Source of the DNA: Clostridia bacterium
Lineage (GTDB): Bacteria; Bacillota_A; Clostridia; Oscillospirales; CAG-272
Assembly (NCBI GenBank): GCA_017501345.1
Contig: JAFVXC010000024.1
Span: 1 to 64,000, forward strand
Direction of reading: 5' to 3'
DNA length: 64,000 nt
This document shows positions 1-9,630 of this stretch, in pieces. The translations under genes were made by a program, and so were the position numbers. Numbering within the stretch: position 1 is the first letter of the stretch; the number at the start of each line of letters is the position of its first letter. The notes under the pieces were generated by a model. The model was given only the letters and a program-made list of their open reading frames with translations, had not been told where the DNA came from and ran no database searches.

Positions 1-382
1 ATCTCTCCGTGTTTATTTTAGCTCTCTACTGTTCTTATTCAACCTTGGAAATTGGAGAGAACAGTAGGAGAGAACTAACGTATTAAGTTTTATTTGAACT
101 GCGGAAAACCCTTATAAATCAAGGGGTTTAAGGTGGGAGGTTCCAAAGTGACTACAAAATTTCGAGTGCGCCCCGTTATGACCACTTCGATATCTCTCCG
201 TGTTTATTTTAGCTCTCTACTGTTCTTATTCAACCTCGGAAATTGGAGAGAACAGTAGGAGAGAACTAACGTATTAAGTTTTATTTGAACTGCGGAAAAC
301 CCTTATAAATCAAGGGATTTAAGGTGGGAGGTTCCAAAGTGACTACAAAATTTCGAGTCAGCCCCGTTATGACCACTTCGAT
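1..382. repeat. Two tandem copies of a 191-bp repeat
   Basis: Positions 1-191 and 192-382 are near-identical direct repeats differing at only a few positions. Each unit holds an imperfect inverted repeat (CTCTCTACTGTTCT pairing with AGAACAGTAGGAGAG), a second short dyad around AACCCTTATAAATCAAGG, and ends in the box GTTATGACCACTTCGATATC. No convincing reading frame is present. The first copy may be cut by the window edge, so the true array could be longer. Function is unknown; an intergenic repeat family is the most likely class. Confidence 0.85.
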
Positions 383-492
383 ATCTCTCCATATTCAATT
401 TTAGAGCGATATCAACTCGAAATCAAAGCTGATTTCGATGTCAGCTTATTTCGGCGAAGCCGAAACGGTTATGACCACTTCGATATCTCTCC
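383..492. repeat. Related hairpin module closing the repeat array
   Basis: After the second 191-bp unit comes a different insert with two perfect short hairpins: CGAAATCA/TGATTTCG (418-437) and TTTCGGC/GCCGAAA (449-465). It ends in a third copy of the 25-bp box that closes each 191-bp unit (copies at 175-199, 366-390 and 468-492). The shared box suggests modular units built on a common terminal sequence. The stretch from here to 627 holds no gene that I can see. Confidence 0.7.
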
Positions 493-627
493 ATATTGTG
501 TCCGCGATCACGCGAACATTGGTATTATACCACAACATTTTCAAAAAAGCAATACCTTTTTTGAAAAAAAACAAATTTTTTCTGCTTTCCGGAAAGTTTT
601 GGGGGTAGGGGTTGTAAGACCTTCAAG

Positions 628-666
628 CGCCCCCGCATACACCGAAAGCCGATATATACGGGGGCG
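628..666. terminator. Hairpin downstream of oppA
   Basis: CGCCCCCG (628-635) pairs with CGGGGGCG (659-666). It lies about 70 bp past the oppA stop codon. The T-rich tail is on the plus-strand side, so its use as the oppA terminator (minus strand) is likely but not clean. Confidence 0.5.
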
Positions 667-738
667 TCGTTTTATTACGCCCAAAGATCGCGCTTGTGCA
701 ATAAAAAGACGACCCTATAAGCGAATCCTAACGGGGAA

Positions 739-2514
739 TTACTTGTAGTACTTCTTCAGGACCTCGAGAGCGGATTCTACGTTGGATTCGAACGCTGCTT
801 CGCTGACATCATAGTAGCCGTCGAAGGAATCGGTCGTGCTGTTCGCATTCTTGTAGAACTCGGAGCCGTTAGCATCGGTCATGCCCATAGCAACGAAGGA
901 GGATGCGGGAACCTGACCGCCCTGTGCGATATCCTCTACAATGTAGTTACGGTCGAACAGGAGGGAGATCGCTCTGCGGATCTCTGCCTGAGCCTTCTCG
1001 GCCTCAACACCGGTGAGGGTGCTGTCCTCGGGAAGGATATTCTCGTTGATGTTCCAGCAAACGTAGTAGGTACCGATCTGACCTGCTACGACGAATTCGG
1101 TCGGGTATTCGGTCTTCAGGGTAGCGATCTCGTTGGTGGGAACGTTGTCGATGAGGAGCCACGAGCCGTTCTTGAAGTTTGCAAGCATATTGTTTTCATC
1201 ATCGGAGAGATGGCAAGCAATAGTGGGCATCGTTACGCTCTCTGCATCGTGGTAGTTCTCATTCTTCGTAAGAGTGATAACACTGTTGTGCTCCCAATCA
1301 GTCATCGTATACGGACCGTTGCAGACGTAGGTCTCAGGCTCGGTAGCCCAGCCCTCAGCTGCTACGGTTGCTTCGTGTACAGGATAGTAGGTCGGGAATG
1401 CAAGCAGCTCGTTCCAGTAGCTGACCGCATTTCCGATGGTAACGACAAGGGTCTTGTCATCGGTTGCTTCAACTGCGAGCTTTGCACCCTCAACGCCTGC
1501 GGCAACGTCCTCATAACCGACAACCAGCTCGAACATATAGCCGTAGTCTGCGCCGAGTGCTGCGGATGCTGCACGGTTCCAAGCATATACGAAGTCACCT
1601 GCGGTGAGTGCGTCACCGTTGCTCCAGGTCAGACCGTCCTTCAGCGTGTAGGTGTAGGTAACGGTTCCGTCATCGTTTACAACGCCTTCGGGAAGTGCGG
1701 TAGCACAGTCGGGAACGATCACAAGATTGCCCTCTGCGTCCTGTGCCCACTTAGCAAGACCGGAGAAGAGGTGAGCGAGCATCGTAGCGCCGTCAACAGC
1801 ACTGTTGAGTGCAGGGTCAAGGGTGTCGGGCTCGGAAGCAAGGCAAACGTCGAGCGTAGTCTTGCCCTCAACGGTGGTGTTCATAAAGTACTTGTAGCCG
1901 AGGGGGTTCGCAAAGAAGCCCTTGACCGAATCATCGACCATATAAAGGTCGGTATAGAAGTACAGCGGAACGATACAGCCGGTATCCATCAGCATATCCT
2001 CTGCGATATGCATCATAGCGTAGCGGTTTTCGGTATTGGTGCACGACTTGATGGTAGAGATGAGGACGTCGTAGGTCTCTGCCCAGGTGCCGTCCTCAAC
2101 CTTGATTTCATAGCCAAGAGCAGTGAGATCAAGATCGTACATCTTAAGGGAAGCGTGAGCGCCCTTGCCGAACTGAACGTCGTTGTTGCCGGAGCCGCTC
2201 GTCCACATATCAAGGAAGCAGATCGGATCGTTGTAGTCAGCAAGCCAACCGTTACGGGCGACCGAGTAGTCGCCGTTCTTACGGGTGTTCAGAAAGGTGT
2301 TCCATTCCTGGTTCTCAAGGTTCATCGTGATGCCAACGCTTGAAAGAGCGGTCTGGAGGTATTCGCCGATAGCCTTGTGACTTTGGTCGGTGTTATAGAT
2401 ATAGGTCAGAGTGGGGAAATTGCTGATCTTGCCGTCATCTTTATTGCCGCCCGAGCAAGCCACGAGGCCGCAAAGCATAAGACCGACAAGAACGATTGCG
2501 AAAATCTTTTTCAT
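739..2514 (-). CDS. oppA: Oligopeptide-binding lipoprotein with swapped halves
   Basis: Substrate-binding lipoprotein (SBP family 5) of the peptide importer encoded just upstream. The signal peptide ends in the lipobox LVAC, with lipidated Cys20. The order of the mature domains is unusual. Residues about 29-216 match what is normally the C-terminal part of OppA (YIYNTDQSHKAIGEYLQ, GWLADYNDP, TSGSGNND, AEDMLMD, then GYKYF). Residues about 217-591 match the normal N-terminal and middle part (SEPDTLDPALNSAVDG, YVCNGPYTMTDW, LLFDRNYI), ending at LEVLKKYYK just where the C-terminal part would normally begin. Both junctions carry GGCAAGA. Length is near normal and the frame is open. It is either a true circular permutation, a remnant of a tandem duplication, or an assembly error. 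The RBS GAAAGGA precedes the ATG. Confidence 0.85.
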   Translation of the reverse strand: MKKIFAIVLVGLMLCGLVACSGGNKDDGKISNFPTLTYIYNTDQSHKAIGEYLQTALSSVGITMNLENQEWNTFLNTRKNGDYSVARNGWLADYNDPICFLDMWTSGSGNNDVQFGKGAHASLKMYDLDLTALGYEIKVEDGTWAETYDVLISTIKSCTNTENRYAMMHIAEDMLMDTGCIVPLYFYTDLYMVDDSVKGFFANPLGYKYFMNTTVEGKTTLDVCLASEPDTLDPALNSAVDGATMLAHLFSGLAKWAQDAEGNLVIVPDCATALPEGVVNDDGTVTYTYTLKDGLTWSNGDALTAGDFVYAWNRAASAALGADYGYMFELVVGYEDVAAGVEGAKLAVEATDDKTLVVTIGNAVSYWNELLAFPTYYPVHEATVAAEGWATEPETYVCNGPYTMTDWEHNSVITLTKNENYHDAESVTMPTIACHLSDDENNMLANFKNGSWLLIDNVPTNEIATLKTEYPTEFVVAGQIGTYYVCWNINENILPEDSTLTGVEAEKAQAEIRRAISLLFDRNYIVEDIAQGGQVPASSFVAMGMTDANGSEFYKNANSTTDSFDGYYDVSEAAFESNVESALEVLKKYYK

Positions 2515-2618
2515 CGTGATAGCTTTCCTTTCGTTTACTAAAATGTTATTTTCAGCACCTTACGGCAAGTATTGCACACCTTGCAGTAAAGAATGATGAA
2601 CGGAGTGGGGAGGGGAGA

Positions 2619-3653
2619 TCAGTTTACGTCAGCCGTGTGATGGCAGGCGACGAAATGACCCTTAGAGACCTCCTTGAATGCGGGCATCTCTGCGGCGCAC
2701 TGCTCGGTCGCGTAAGGACAGCGGGTGCGGAAGGGACAGCCAGAGGGGGCATTCAACGGGCTGGGAATGTCGCCGCCGAGCGCGATACGCTGATTTGCAC
2801 GGGCGATTTTCGGATCGGGAATCGGAACTGCGGACATCAGCGCCTTGGAATACGGATGAAGCGGATGGCTGTAGATCTCGTGTGCGTCTGCAAGCTCGAC
2901 CATCTTACCGAGGTACATAACTGCAATGCGGTTACTGATGTGGCGAACGACGAGCAGGTCGTGCGCGATGAAAAGATAAGAAAGTCCCATCTTTTCCTGC
3001 AGCTCGGCGAACATATTGATGACCTGCGCCTGGATCGAAACGTCAAGCGCGGATACCGGCTCATCGCACACGATAAAGTCGGGATTGATCGCAAGCGCGC
3101 GCGCAATACCGATTCTCTGGCGCTGACCGCCCGAAAATTCGTGTGCATAGCGGGAAGCGTGCTCGCTGTTCAGTCCGACGTTATCCATCAGCTCAAGGAT
3201 ACGCGTCTGACGTTCCTCGCGGTTCTCATACATTTTGTGGATATCCAGAGGCTCTCCGATAATATCTGAGACCGTCATACGAGGGTTCAGAGAGGAGTAG
3301 GGATCCTGGAAGACCATCGTTGCCTTCTTGCGGAACTCCGCAATATCAGCCTTGGTTGCGATTTCCTTGCCGCGGTAGAAGATCTGACCGTCCGTGGGCT
3401 TGTACAAATGCAGGAGGGTACGTCCTACGGTAGTCTTGCCGCAGCCGGACTCGCCGACGAGACCTAAGGTCTCGCCCTTCTCTATAGAGAAGGATACTCC
3501 GTCAACCGCCTTCAGAGGCTTGGAACGAAAAGCTCCTACGTTGATATTAAAATACTGCTTCAGATTTTTTACCTCGATCAGCGGGGCTTCGGTAGCAGCC
3601 GTAACCGAGCCTTCCTCGGTTACCGAGAGCTCCTTGTTTTCAAGATCACTCAT
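2619..3653 (-). CDS. oppF: Oligopeptide ABC transporter ATPase OppF
   Basis: One of two ATPases that power the peptide importer at the inner face of the membrane. Walker A is GESGCGKT at about residues 67-74, the signature is FSGGQRQR, and Walker B is FIVCDEP. The C-terminal oligopeptide-transporter extension with the Cys-rich segment [15 protein letters not shown] is present. The first 25 residues are an extra polar leader. The start overlaps the end of oppD by 8 bp, indicating translational coupling. It is followed by about 100 bp and then oppA. Confidence 0.96.
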   Translation of the reverse strand: MSDLENKELSVTEEGSVTAATEAPLIEVKNLKQYFNINVGAFRSKPLKAVDGVSFSIEKGETLGLVGESGCGKTTVGRTLLHLYKPTDGQIFYRGKEIATKADIAEFRKKATMVFQDPYSSLNPRMTVSDIIGEPLDIHKMYENREERQTRILELMDNVGLNSEHASRYAHEFSGGQRQRIGIARALAINPDFIVCDEPVSALDVSIQAQVINMFAELQEKMGLSYLFIAHDLLVVRHISNRIAVMYLGKMVELADAHEIYSHPLHPYSKALMSAVPIPDPKIARANQRIALGGDIPSPLNAPSGCPFRTRCPYATEQCAAEMPAFKEVSKGHFVACHHTADVN

Positions 3654-4707
3654 TTGCCTCGCCCTCCTTTGCAGTTGTGTTTTCGGTCACAGTGTTCTCG
3701 TCCGATTCACTTGCGAGCTCGATCGAACCGTCGTCAAGCCCTTTCTTAACGTTCATCCAGCAAGTAGCGCGATGATCGCAGTTAATGTCCATCGGATCCG
3801 CACGGTGTGTAAGGCAGATCTTCATTGCCGCATCACAACGGGGAGCAAAGGGACATCCCGCCGGCATATTGAGAAGGTCGATCGGAGTTCCCGTGATCGG
3901 CTGAAGCGGCGAGCCGTCGCTCGTAACCGTGGGGATCGAACGCATCAGCCCCTTCGTATACTCGTGACGAGGATTGTAGAAGATTTCGTCCGCTGTGCCT
4001 TGCTCGCAAATCGAGCCTGCGTACATAACGATAACCTCATCACACATCTGAGCAACAACGCCAAGGTCGTGGGTGATCATAATGATCGCCATACCAAGCT
4101 CTTTTTGAAGGGAATTCATTAGCTCAAGGATCTGCGCCTGAATCGTAACGTCGAGCGCAGTAGTCGGCTCGTCGGCGATGAGAATATCCGGCTCACATGC
4201 GAGAGCCATTGCAATGACGATACGCTGACGCATACCGCCCGAGAATTCAAAGGGATACTGCTTCATCCGCTTTTCGGGCTCGTTGATATTAACGAGTCGA
4301 AGCATTTCGATCGCGCGCGCCTCTGCCTCCTTGCGGTTGCGAGGGGTGTGAAGCATAATTGCCTCCATCAGCTGATGACCGATGGTATAGGTGGGATTCA
4401 GAGAGGTCATCGGATCCTGGAAAATGATCGAGATCCGATTGCCGCGAATGGTTTTCATAACCTTTTCGCCCGAGCCGACCAGCTCCTTTCCGTCGAATTT
4501 GATCGACGAGCCCTCTTTGATTTTCGCAGTTGATGCGAGGATCTGCATAATCGAGTAAGCGGTAACCGACTTGCCTGAGCCCGATTCTCCTACGATGCCG
4601 AGAACCTTACCTCTTTCAAGGTTGAACGAAATGCCGTTTACGGCGCGAACCTCACCGGCGTCGGTAAAGAAGGAGGTCTGCAGATTTCTGACTTCAAGTA
4701 ATGCCAT
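3646..4707 (-). CDS. oppD: Oligopeptide ABC transporter ATPase OppD
   Basis: Partner ATPase of OppF. Walker A GESGSGKS lies at residues 40-47, the signature is FSGGMRQR and Walker B is ILIADEPT. The C-terminal Cys cluster [15 protein letters not shown] is typical of OppD/DppD proteins. The C-terminus carries a Glu/Thr-rich tail not needed for the family fold. It lies 19 bp after oppC and overlaps oppF. Confidence 0.96.
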   Translation of the reverse strand: MALLEVRNLQTSFFTDAGEVRAVNGISFNLERGKVLGIVGESGSGKSVTAYSIMQILASTAKIKEGSSIKFDGKELVGSGEKVMKTIRGNRISIIFQDPMTSLNPTYTIGHQLMEAIMLHTPRNRKEAEARAIEMLRLVNINEPEKRMKQYPFEFSGGMRQRIVIAMALACEPDILIADEPTTALDVTIQAQILELMNSLQKELGMAIIMITHDLGVVAQMCDEVIVMYAGSICEQGTADEIFYNPRHEYTKGLMRSIPTVTSDGSPLQPITGTPIDLLNMPAGCPFAPRCDAAMKICLTHRADPMDINCDHRATCWMNVKKGLDDGSIELASESDENTVTENTTAKEGEANE

Positions 4708-4726
4708 ATCTAACTACCGTCCTTTC

Positions 4727-5785
4727 TCAGCTGTTGAGCTTGGGGTCGAACGCATCACGCAGACCGTCGCCGAACAGGTTCAGCGAAAGCACGATCAGAG
4801 AGATGACGATCGCAGGAATGATCAGTCGGTACGGGTAGGACGAGATGCCGTTGAGAGCATCGGAAGCAAGAGAGCCGAGCGAGGGCATCGGTGCATTGAC
4901 GCCGAGACCGAGGAAGGAAAGATAGCTTTCGGTGAAAATCGCGCTGGGGATCTGCAGGGCAGTCGAAATAATGATCACGCTGATGCAGTTCGGAACGAGA
5001 TGCTTGCGGATGATCCAACCGCTCTTTGCACCCGAAGCACGGGCGGAGAGCACGTATTCCTGCTCGCGGAGCGAGAGGATCTGACCGCGGATCAATCGGG
5101 ACATCGACACCCAGTAGAGAAGCGCAAAGACAATAAACAAGCTGATGATGTTACTTCCGAGGGATGCGAGCACGGTACCCTCGATCGCCTCACCGAGTGT
5201 AAGCTTCAGGACCGAGGCAAGCAGAATGACCATTAGCATATCGGGCAGAGAGTAAATAATATCGACCACACGCATAATGATAAGGTCGACCACTCCGCCG
5301 CAGTAGCCTGCGATCGAACCGACGAGCATACCGATGATCAGAACGATGATGCTCGCAAAAAGACCGACCGCAAGGGAAACGCGCATTCCGTACACGACAC
5401 GGATCAGATAATCTCTGCCGTGCGAGTCGGTTCCGAAAATATGAGGAAATACCTTTTCGCCCGCTTCAATGCGTTCGAGTTCGGTTTCTCCGTATTCAAA
5501 GGGAGCGAGATTATTATAGGATGAATCCATTCTGCCGTACTTGCCCATTCCGAGCATTTCGTCATAGCCGTAAGGCCAGAACATCGGCAAAAGGATGCAG
5601 ATAAGCACGAGTAAAACGATCACTATGAAGCTTGCCGTTGCAATCTTGTTTTTGAGAAGTCTCTTCACGCCGTCCTTGAAGAAGGTCGAGGAGGGGCGCA
5701 TCTGCACCATATATTCCTTTTCCTGCTCTGTGGCGGGGAGGAAAGAATCCACGTCAACGTGCATTGAGAAAAATTTCTTTTTCAT
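4727..5785 (-). CDS. oppC: Oligopeptide ABC transporter permease OppC
   Basis: Inner-membrane permease of the importer. A cytosolic N-terminal region of about 45 residues precedes the first membrane segment (ATASFIVIVLLVLICILLPMF). A periplasm-facing loop containing GTDSHGRDYLIRVVYG, the typical start of the OppC/DppC transport domain, is followed by five further membrane segments. The coupling-helix EAA-type motif is ASGAKSGWIIRKHLVPN. It begins 14 bp after oppB. Confidence 0.95.
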   Translation of the reverse strand: MKKKFFSMHVDVDSFLPATEQEKEYMVQMRPSSTFFKDGVKRLLKNKIATASFIVIVLLVLICILLPMFWPYGYDEMLGMGKYGRMDSSYNNLAPFEYGETELERIEAGEKVFPHIFGTDSHGRDYLIRVVYGMRVSLAVGLFASIIVLIIGMLVGSIAGYCGGVVDLIIMRVVDIIYSLPDMLMVILLASVLKLTLGEAIEGTVLASLGSNIISLFIVFALLYWVSMSRLIRGQILSLREQEYVLSARASGAKSGWIIRKHLVPNCISVIIISTALQIPSAIFTESYLSFLGLGVNAPMPSLGSLASDALNGISSYPYRLIIPAIVISLIVLSLNLFGDGLRDAFDPKLNS

Positions 5786-5799
5786 ATTTCATTTCCTCC

Positions 5800-6729
5800 T
5801 TACTCAAGATTGATACGCGGGTCAACGACCTTGTAAAGAATATCGCCCACGAGGTTCATAATAACGATAAGAGCCGCGAGAATGATCGTCGTTCCCATCA
5901 CAAGAGGGTAGTCACGATTCGTAATACTGTTGACGAAGGAGCGACCGATACCGGGAACGGCAAAGATCTGTTCAACGACGAGCGATCCCGTAACAATATA
6001 TGCAAGCATCGGGCCAAAGTAAGTGATAACAGGGATCAATGCGTTTTTCAGCGCGTGACCGAAGATGATCTTACCTGCCGATACACCCTTTGCCTTTGCG
6101 GTGCGGATGTAGTCCTGGCCGAGCACGTCGAGCATAGAAGAGCGCGTCAGTCGGGTGATGTACGCAGTCGGATAAAGCGCGAGCGTGATGATCGGCAAAA
6201 TGAGACCCGAAGCGGTCTCGCCGTTAGCAGGAAGCACCTGCAAGGAAACTGCAAATACAAGTAGCAGTATGGATCCCATAATAAAGGAGGGCATTGAGAC
6301 AAACGCAGTCGTAACGACCATAATGATACGGTCGATCAGCTTGTTGCGCCGAAGAGCAGCGACCGATCCGAGAACAACGCCAACGGCTAAAGCGGAGAAA
6401 GCCGCAATAAGGCCAAGCTTCGCAGAGGTCTTCATACCGTCAGCGATGATATCGATAACATCGCGTCCACGTTGCTTCAACGACGGACCAAAGTCAAATT
6501 CTGTCACAATATCTTTTAAATAGGTAAGATATTGCTCAAAAAGCGGTTTATCAAGTCCGTATTTTGCCTCAAGTGCGGCCTGTGCCTGCGCAGAGATCGC
6601 CTTTTCTCCGAGGAAGGGACCGCCGGGAACCGCGTGCATTACGAAGAAGGTCACGGTAATAACGACCCACACGGTGAGTATAGCCAGCAGAATACGCTTT
6701 CCTATATAAAGTAGGGTTTTGGAATTCAT
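5800..6729 (-). CDS. oppB: Oligopeptide ABC transporter permease OppB
   Basis: First gene of the opp operon and partner permease of OppC (309 aa). It has the usual N-terminal membrane helix followed by HAVPGGPF, the DppB/OppB hallmark, and the EAA-type loop AKGVSAGKIIFGHALKNALIP. The frame is open to 6765, but the ATG at 6729 is preferred: it gives a family-normal N-terminus (MNSKTLLYIGKRIL) and has a GAAAGGA RBS about 12 nt upstream. Confidence 0.94.
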   Translation of the reverse strand: MNSKTLLYIGKRILLAILTVWVVITVTFFVMHAVPGGPFLGEKAISAQAQAALEAKYGLDKPLFEQYLTYLKDIVTEFDFGPSLKQRGRDVIDIIADGMKTSAKLGLIAAFSALAVGVVLGSVAALRRNKLIDRIIMVVTTAFVSMPSFIMGSILLLVFAVSLQVLPANGETASGLILPIITLALYPTAYITRLTRSSMLDVLGQDYIRTAKAKGVSAGKIIFGHALKNALIPVITYFGPMLAYIVTGSLVVEQIFAVPGIGRSFVNSITNRDYPLVMGTTIILAALIVIMNLVGDILYKVVDPRINLE

Positions 6730-6818
6730 CCGAAAAATCAGTCCTTTCTTGCATCTTTTCGTCAAAAACTTGCAAGTTCAGAAAAAGCAAGTCCTCGACA
6801 TTTAACAACATTCAACAT

Positions 6819-6847
6819 ATTATACCACATAAGCTTTCGATTGTCAA
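6819..6847 (-). promoter_or_regulatory. SigA-type promoter of the opp operon
   Basis: On the minus strand TTGACA (6842-6847) and TATAAT (6819-6824) are separated by exactly 17 nt, a full consensus match, about 90 bp before the oppB start. It implies strong, basically constitutive initiation unless an operator is hidden in the 5-prime leader. Confidence 0.88.
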
Positions 6848-6954
6848 GCATTTTGACGATGATATTTTGATCGTATCCCCTGCAAATAATGCGTAAACTG
6901 TTACCCGAGTCCCTCTGCTTGCAGTTTCAGGAATCGAAAAATTCATTTTTGTAA

Positions 6955-6991
6955 AAAGCAAAAGAACGGTTCAAACATCGAACCGTTCTTT
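6955..6991 (-). terminator. clpC terminator
   Basis: A perfect 12-bp stem AAAGAACGGTTC/GAACCGTTCTTT with a 7-nt loop, followed on the minus strand by a T-rich run, 15 bp after the clpC stop codon. Confidence 0.9.
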
Positions 6992-7005
6992 CTCGACACT
7001 TCTCC

Positions 7006-9471
7006 TTACCGATCGGCATCGCTCCTTATCAATATTTCGCCGTTTTCTGCATAAATGCGTACGTTGTCACCAATCGACAGCTCTCCCGAAAGAAGAGCAT
7101 CGGACAATCGATCCTCAACCAAATGCGTGACCGCACGCCGAAGCGGACGCGCTCCGTACTGCGGATGGTTTCCTTGTCTTGAAATCTCCTCTGCAACACT
7201 TTCGTCAAATTCAGCACGAATTCCAAGTGCCTCCACTCGCTGCTTTACATCATTGAGAAGCAATGAAGTGATCGCGATGAGATCGCGCTCTGAGAGCCTC
7301 CGAAAAACGAGCAGCTCATCGATCCGATTGAGGAATTCGGGAGGAAATGCTCTCTTCAGAGAACGGATCATTTCCTTCCTCCGTCCTTCGTGCTCACGAG
7401 GAGAATCCTGTACTCCCGGTCCCGAGAACCCGACCGAGCGATGATCCTCAACCGCCTCCGCACCAAGATTCGATGTCAAAATCAAAACGGTATTCCGAAA
7501 ATCCACCCGACGTCCCTCAGAATCGGTCAGGATCCCTTCGTCAAGCACCTGAAGAAGCAGATGAAAAACGTCGGGATGAGCCTTTTCGATCTCGTCAAAG
7601 AGGAGAACCGAATACGGTTGTCTGCGTACCCGTTCCGTGAGCTGTCCGCCCTCTCCGTAACCCACGTATCCGGGCGGAGAGCCGATCAGCTTTGAGACGC
7701 TGTGCTTCTCCATATATTCCGACATATCAAATCTTATCAGCGCTCCCGACGTATCGAAGATCGCCTCCGCGAGTGCCTTGGCAAGCTCGGTCTTACCGAC
7801 TCCGGTCTGTCCGAGAAATAGAAAGGAGCCGATCGGTCTCTCCGGATTTTTCAATCCAACCCTGCCGCGTCGAATTGCTCGCGCAACCGCCACAACCGCC
7901 TCCTCCTGCCCGATCACACGGGATCTGAGAAGCTCCTCAAGCGAAGCAAGACGATCTTTTTCAGATGCCATATGCCGTGACACGGGGATTCCAGTCCACT
8001 CGGTCACAACATCCGCTATATTTTCCTTACCGATTGACGGTGAGTGACGCTCGGCATCACTTTTGTATTCAAGAAGTGCCGCATCGTATTCGAGGCGCAT
8101 TTTGTTTTCCTTGTCGCGCAAGGCTGCCGCGCCCTCAAAGTCCTGAAGCGTGATCGCCTCCTCCTTTTCCTTTTGTAGCCGATCGATCTCGCTTTCAAGC
8201 CGTCTGAGTCCCGCAGGATATGCCGCAGCACGGATCCTGAGCCTTGAGCACGCCTCGTCTACGAGGTCGATCGCCTTGTCAGGAAGAAAGCGATCGGGGA
8301 TATACCGCACTGAAAGAGAGACAGCCGCCTCGATCGCCTCCTCGGATATTTTGATCTTGTGATGCGCTTCATATTTATCACGTAGCCCTCTCAGAATACA
8401 CACGGTATCCTTCGGGGAGGGCTCACCTACCTTGACCGATTGAAAGCGCCGCTCAAGTGCGCTGTCCTTCTCGATATGCGCGCGGTATTCCTCAAGCGTT
8501 GTTGCACCGATCAGATGGATCTCTCCCCGAGCAAGCGCGGGCTTCAGAATATTCGCCGCATCGACCGCCCCCTCAGCCGCTCCCGCACCGATGATTGTAT
8601 GGATCTCATCTACAAAAAGGATCAAGTCGGGATTTTTCGAGACCTCCTCCATTACACTCTTCATACGCTCCTCAAATTCGCCGCGGTATTTCGCCCCCGC
8701 GATCATAGAAGCAAGGTCAAGAGAAACGATCGTCTTGCTTTTCAAAACGTCAGGAACCCGTCCCTCGGCGATACGAAGCGCGAGTCCTTCCACAACAGCA
8801 GTTTTGCCGACACCCGGCTCACCCACGAGACATGGGTTGTTCTTTTGCCTGCGCACGAGGATCTGTATCACACGCTCACTTTCCGCATCTCTACCGATGA
8901 TCGGATCAAGCTTACCCTCTCGTGCCGCCGCCGTGAGGTCTCTCCCAAAATGAAAAACGCTATGTGCCGCCTTTCCGTTTTCGTTTTTCGTTGCCTTCTT
9001 GGATTCGCGCCCAACCACCCCCGCGGTGCGATCGATCGAGGATGCAAAAAACTCGCTGAGATCGTTCTTCAGCTCGGCTACCGAAACGTCAAGCTCCTCA
9101 AGAACGGCGCACGCAACCGAGTCCCGTTCTTGCAGAAGAGAAAAGAGCAGATGCTCGGTGCCGATATAGCTCTGCCCGTTTTTGAGTGATTCAGATGCCG
9201 CCCCCTCAATGATCTTTTTGAGTCGCGGCGTCATATCCGATGCCTTGACCGACGAGGGAGAACCGACTCCCACCGCTTTTTCGATCCCATTGCGAATCGC
9301 CGCCTCCTTCGCTCTTCGGGCGTGTAAGATCTTCGAGGCGATCCCCGATCGCTCGGATACGAGACCGAGAAGCAGATGCTCCGACCCGATGTAGGTGTGT
9401 CCCATTCCCGCCGCCTCCGCGCGCGCTCTTTCGAGAACGTTTTGAGCCTTTTCCGTGAATTTATTAGCCAT
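7006..9471 (-). CDS. clpC: AAA+ unfoldase ClpC
   Basis: HSP100 chaperone that unfolds proteins for ClpP. With the ATG at 9471 (SD AAAGGAAG, spacing 8) it has 821 aa, normal for ClpC. Order: two Clp-N repeats (each with an EHLL motif), AAA1 with GEPGVGKT and ILFVDEIHT, a middle domain with a UVR-like coiled coil (LQDFEGAAALRDKE), then AAA2 with GQTGVGKT and the ClpP-docking region. It stands alone here: the usual ctsR-mcsA-mcsB partners are not adjacent and I see no CtsR heptad repeat or CIRCE element upstream. clpP and clpX lie 31 kb away. Confidence 0.96.
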   Translation of the reverse strand: MANKFTEKAQNVLERARAEAAGMGHTYIGSEHLLLGLVSERSGIASKILHARRAKEAAIRNGIEKAVGVGSPSSVKASDMTPRLKKIIEGAASESLKNGQSYIGTEHLLFSLLQERDSVACAVLEELDVSVAELKNDLSEFFASSIDRTAGVVGRESKKATKNENGKAAHSVFHFGRDLTAAAREGKLDPIIGRDAESERVIQILVRRQKNNPCLVGEPGVGKTAVVEGLALRIAEGRVPDVLKSKTIVSLDLASMIAGAKYRGEFEERMKSVMEEVSKNPDLILFVDEIHTIIGAGAAEGAVDAANILKPALARGEIHLIGATTLEEYRAHIEKDSALERRFQSVKVGEPSPKDTVCILRGLRDKYEAHHKIKISEEAIEAAVSLSVRYIPDRFLPDKAIDLVDEACSRLRIRAAAYPAGLRRLESEIDRLQKEKEEAITLQDFEGAAALRDKENKMRLEYDAALLEYKSDAERHSPSIGKENIADVVTEWTGIPVSRHMASEKDRLASLEELLRSRVIGQEEAVVAVARAIRRGRVGLKNPERPIGSFLFLGQTGVGKTELAKALAEAIFDTSGALIRFDMSEYMEKHSVSKLIGSPPGYVGYGEGGQLTERVRRQPYSVLLFDEIEKAHPDVFHLLLQVLDEGILTDSEGRRVDFRNTVLILTSNLGAEAVEDHRSVGFSGPGVQDSPREHEGRRKEMIRSLKRAFPPEFLNRIDELLVFRRLSERDLIAITSLLLNDVKQRVEALGIRAEFDESVAEEISRQGNHPQYGARPLRRAVTHLVEDRLSDALLSGELSIGDNVRIYAENGEILIRSDADR

Positions 9472-9583
9472 TTTTGCATCTTCCTTTCGAGATCCCATTA
9501 TAGAAAACATATGAATACCGCGCAGTCTTCATTCCGATTATACCCAAGTGTGTGGTGCATATTTCATCTATACGCAATTTATA

Positions 9584-9622
9584 CAGAAAAACAGTCGCGT
9601 TTCGGATTCCCGAAGACGCGAC
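9584..9622 (-). terminator. Terminator of the peptidoglycan-binding gene cluster
   Basis: Stem GTCGCGT/ACGCGAC extended by TTCGG/CCGAA with a one-base bulge, followed on the minus strand by GTTTTTCTG. It lies 8 bp after the stop codon at 9631. Confidence 0.8.
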
Positions 9623-9630
9623 CGCTGTAA

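Noticed and set aside
1..492. CRISPR array
   Set aside because: The repeat unit is 191 bp with no alternation of short repeat and unique spacer, and no cas genes are near.
1210..2343. A 377-codon open frame antisense to oppA
   Set aside because: Shadow of the real gene; no RBS and no recognisable domain.
9472..9630. CtsR or CIRCE control of clpC
   Set aside because: No heptad tandem repeat or long inverted repeat is present; only a TATAAT-like -10 at 9497-9502 with a poor -35.
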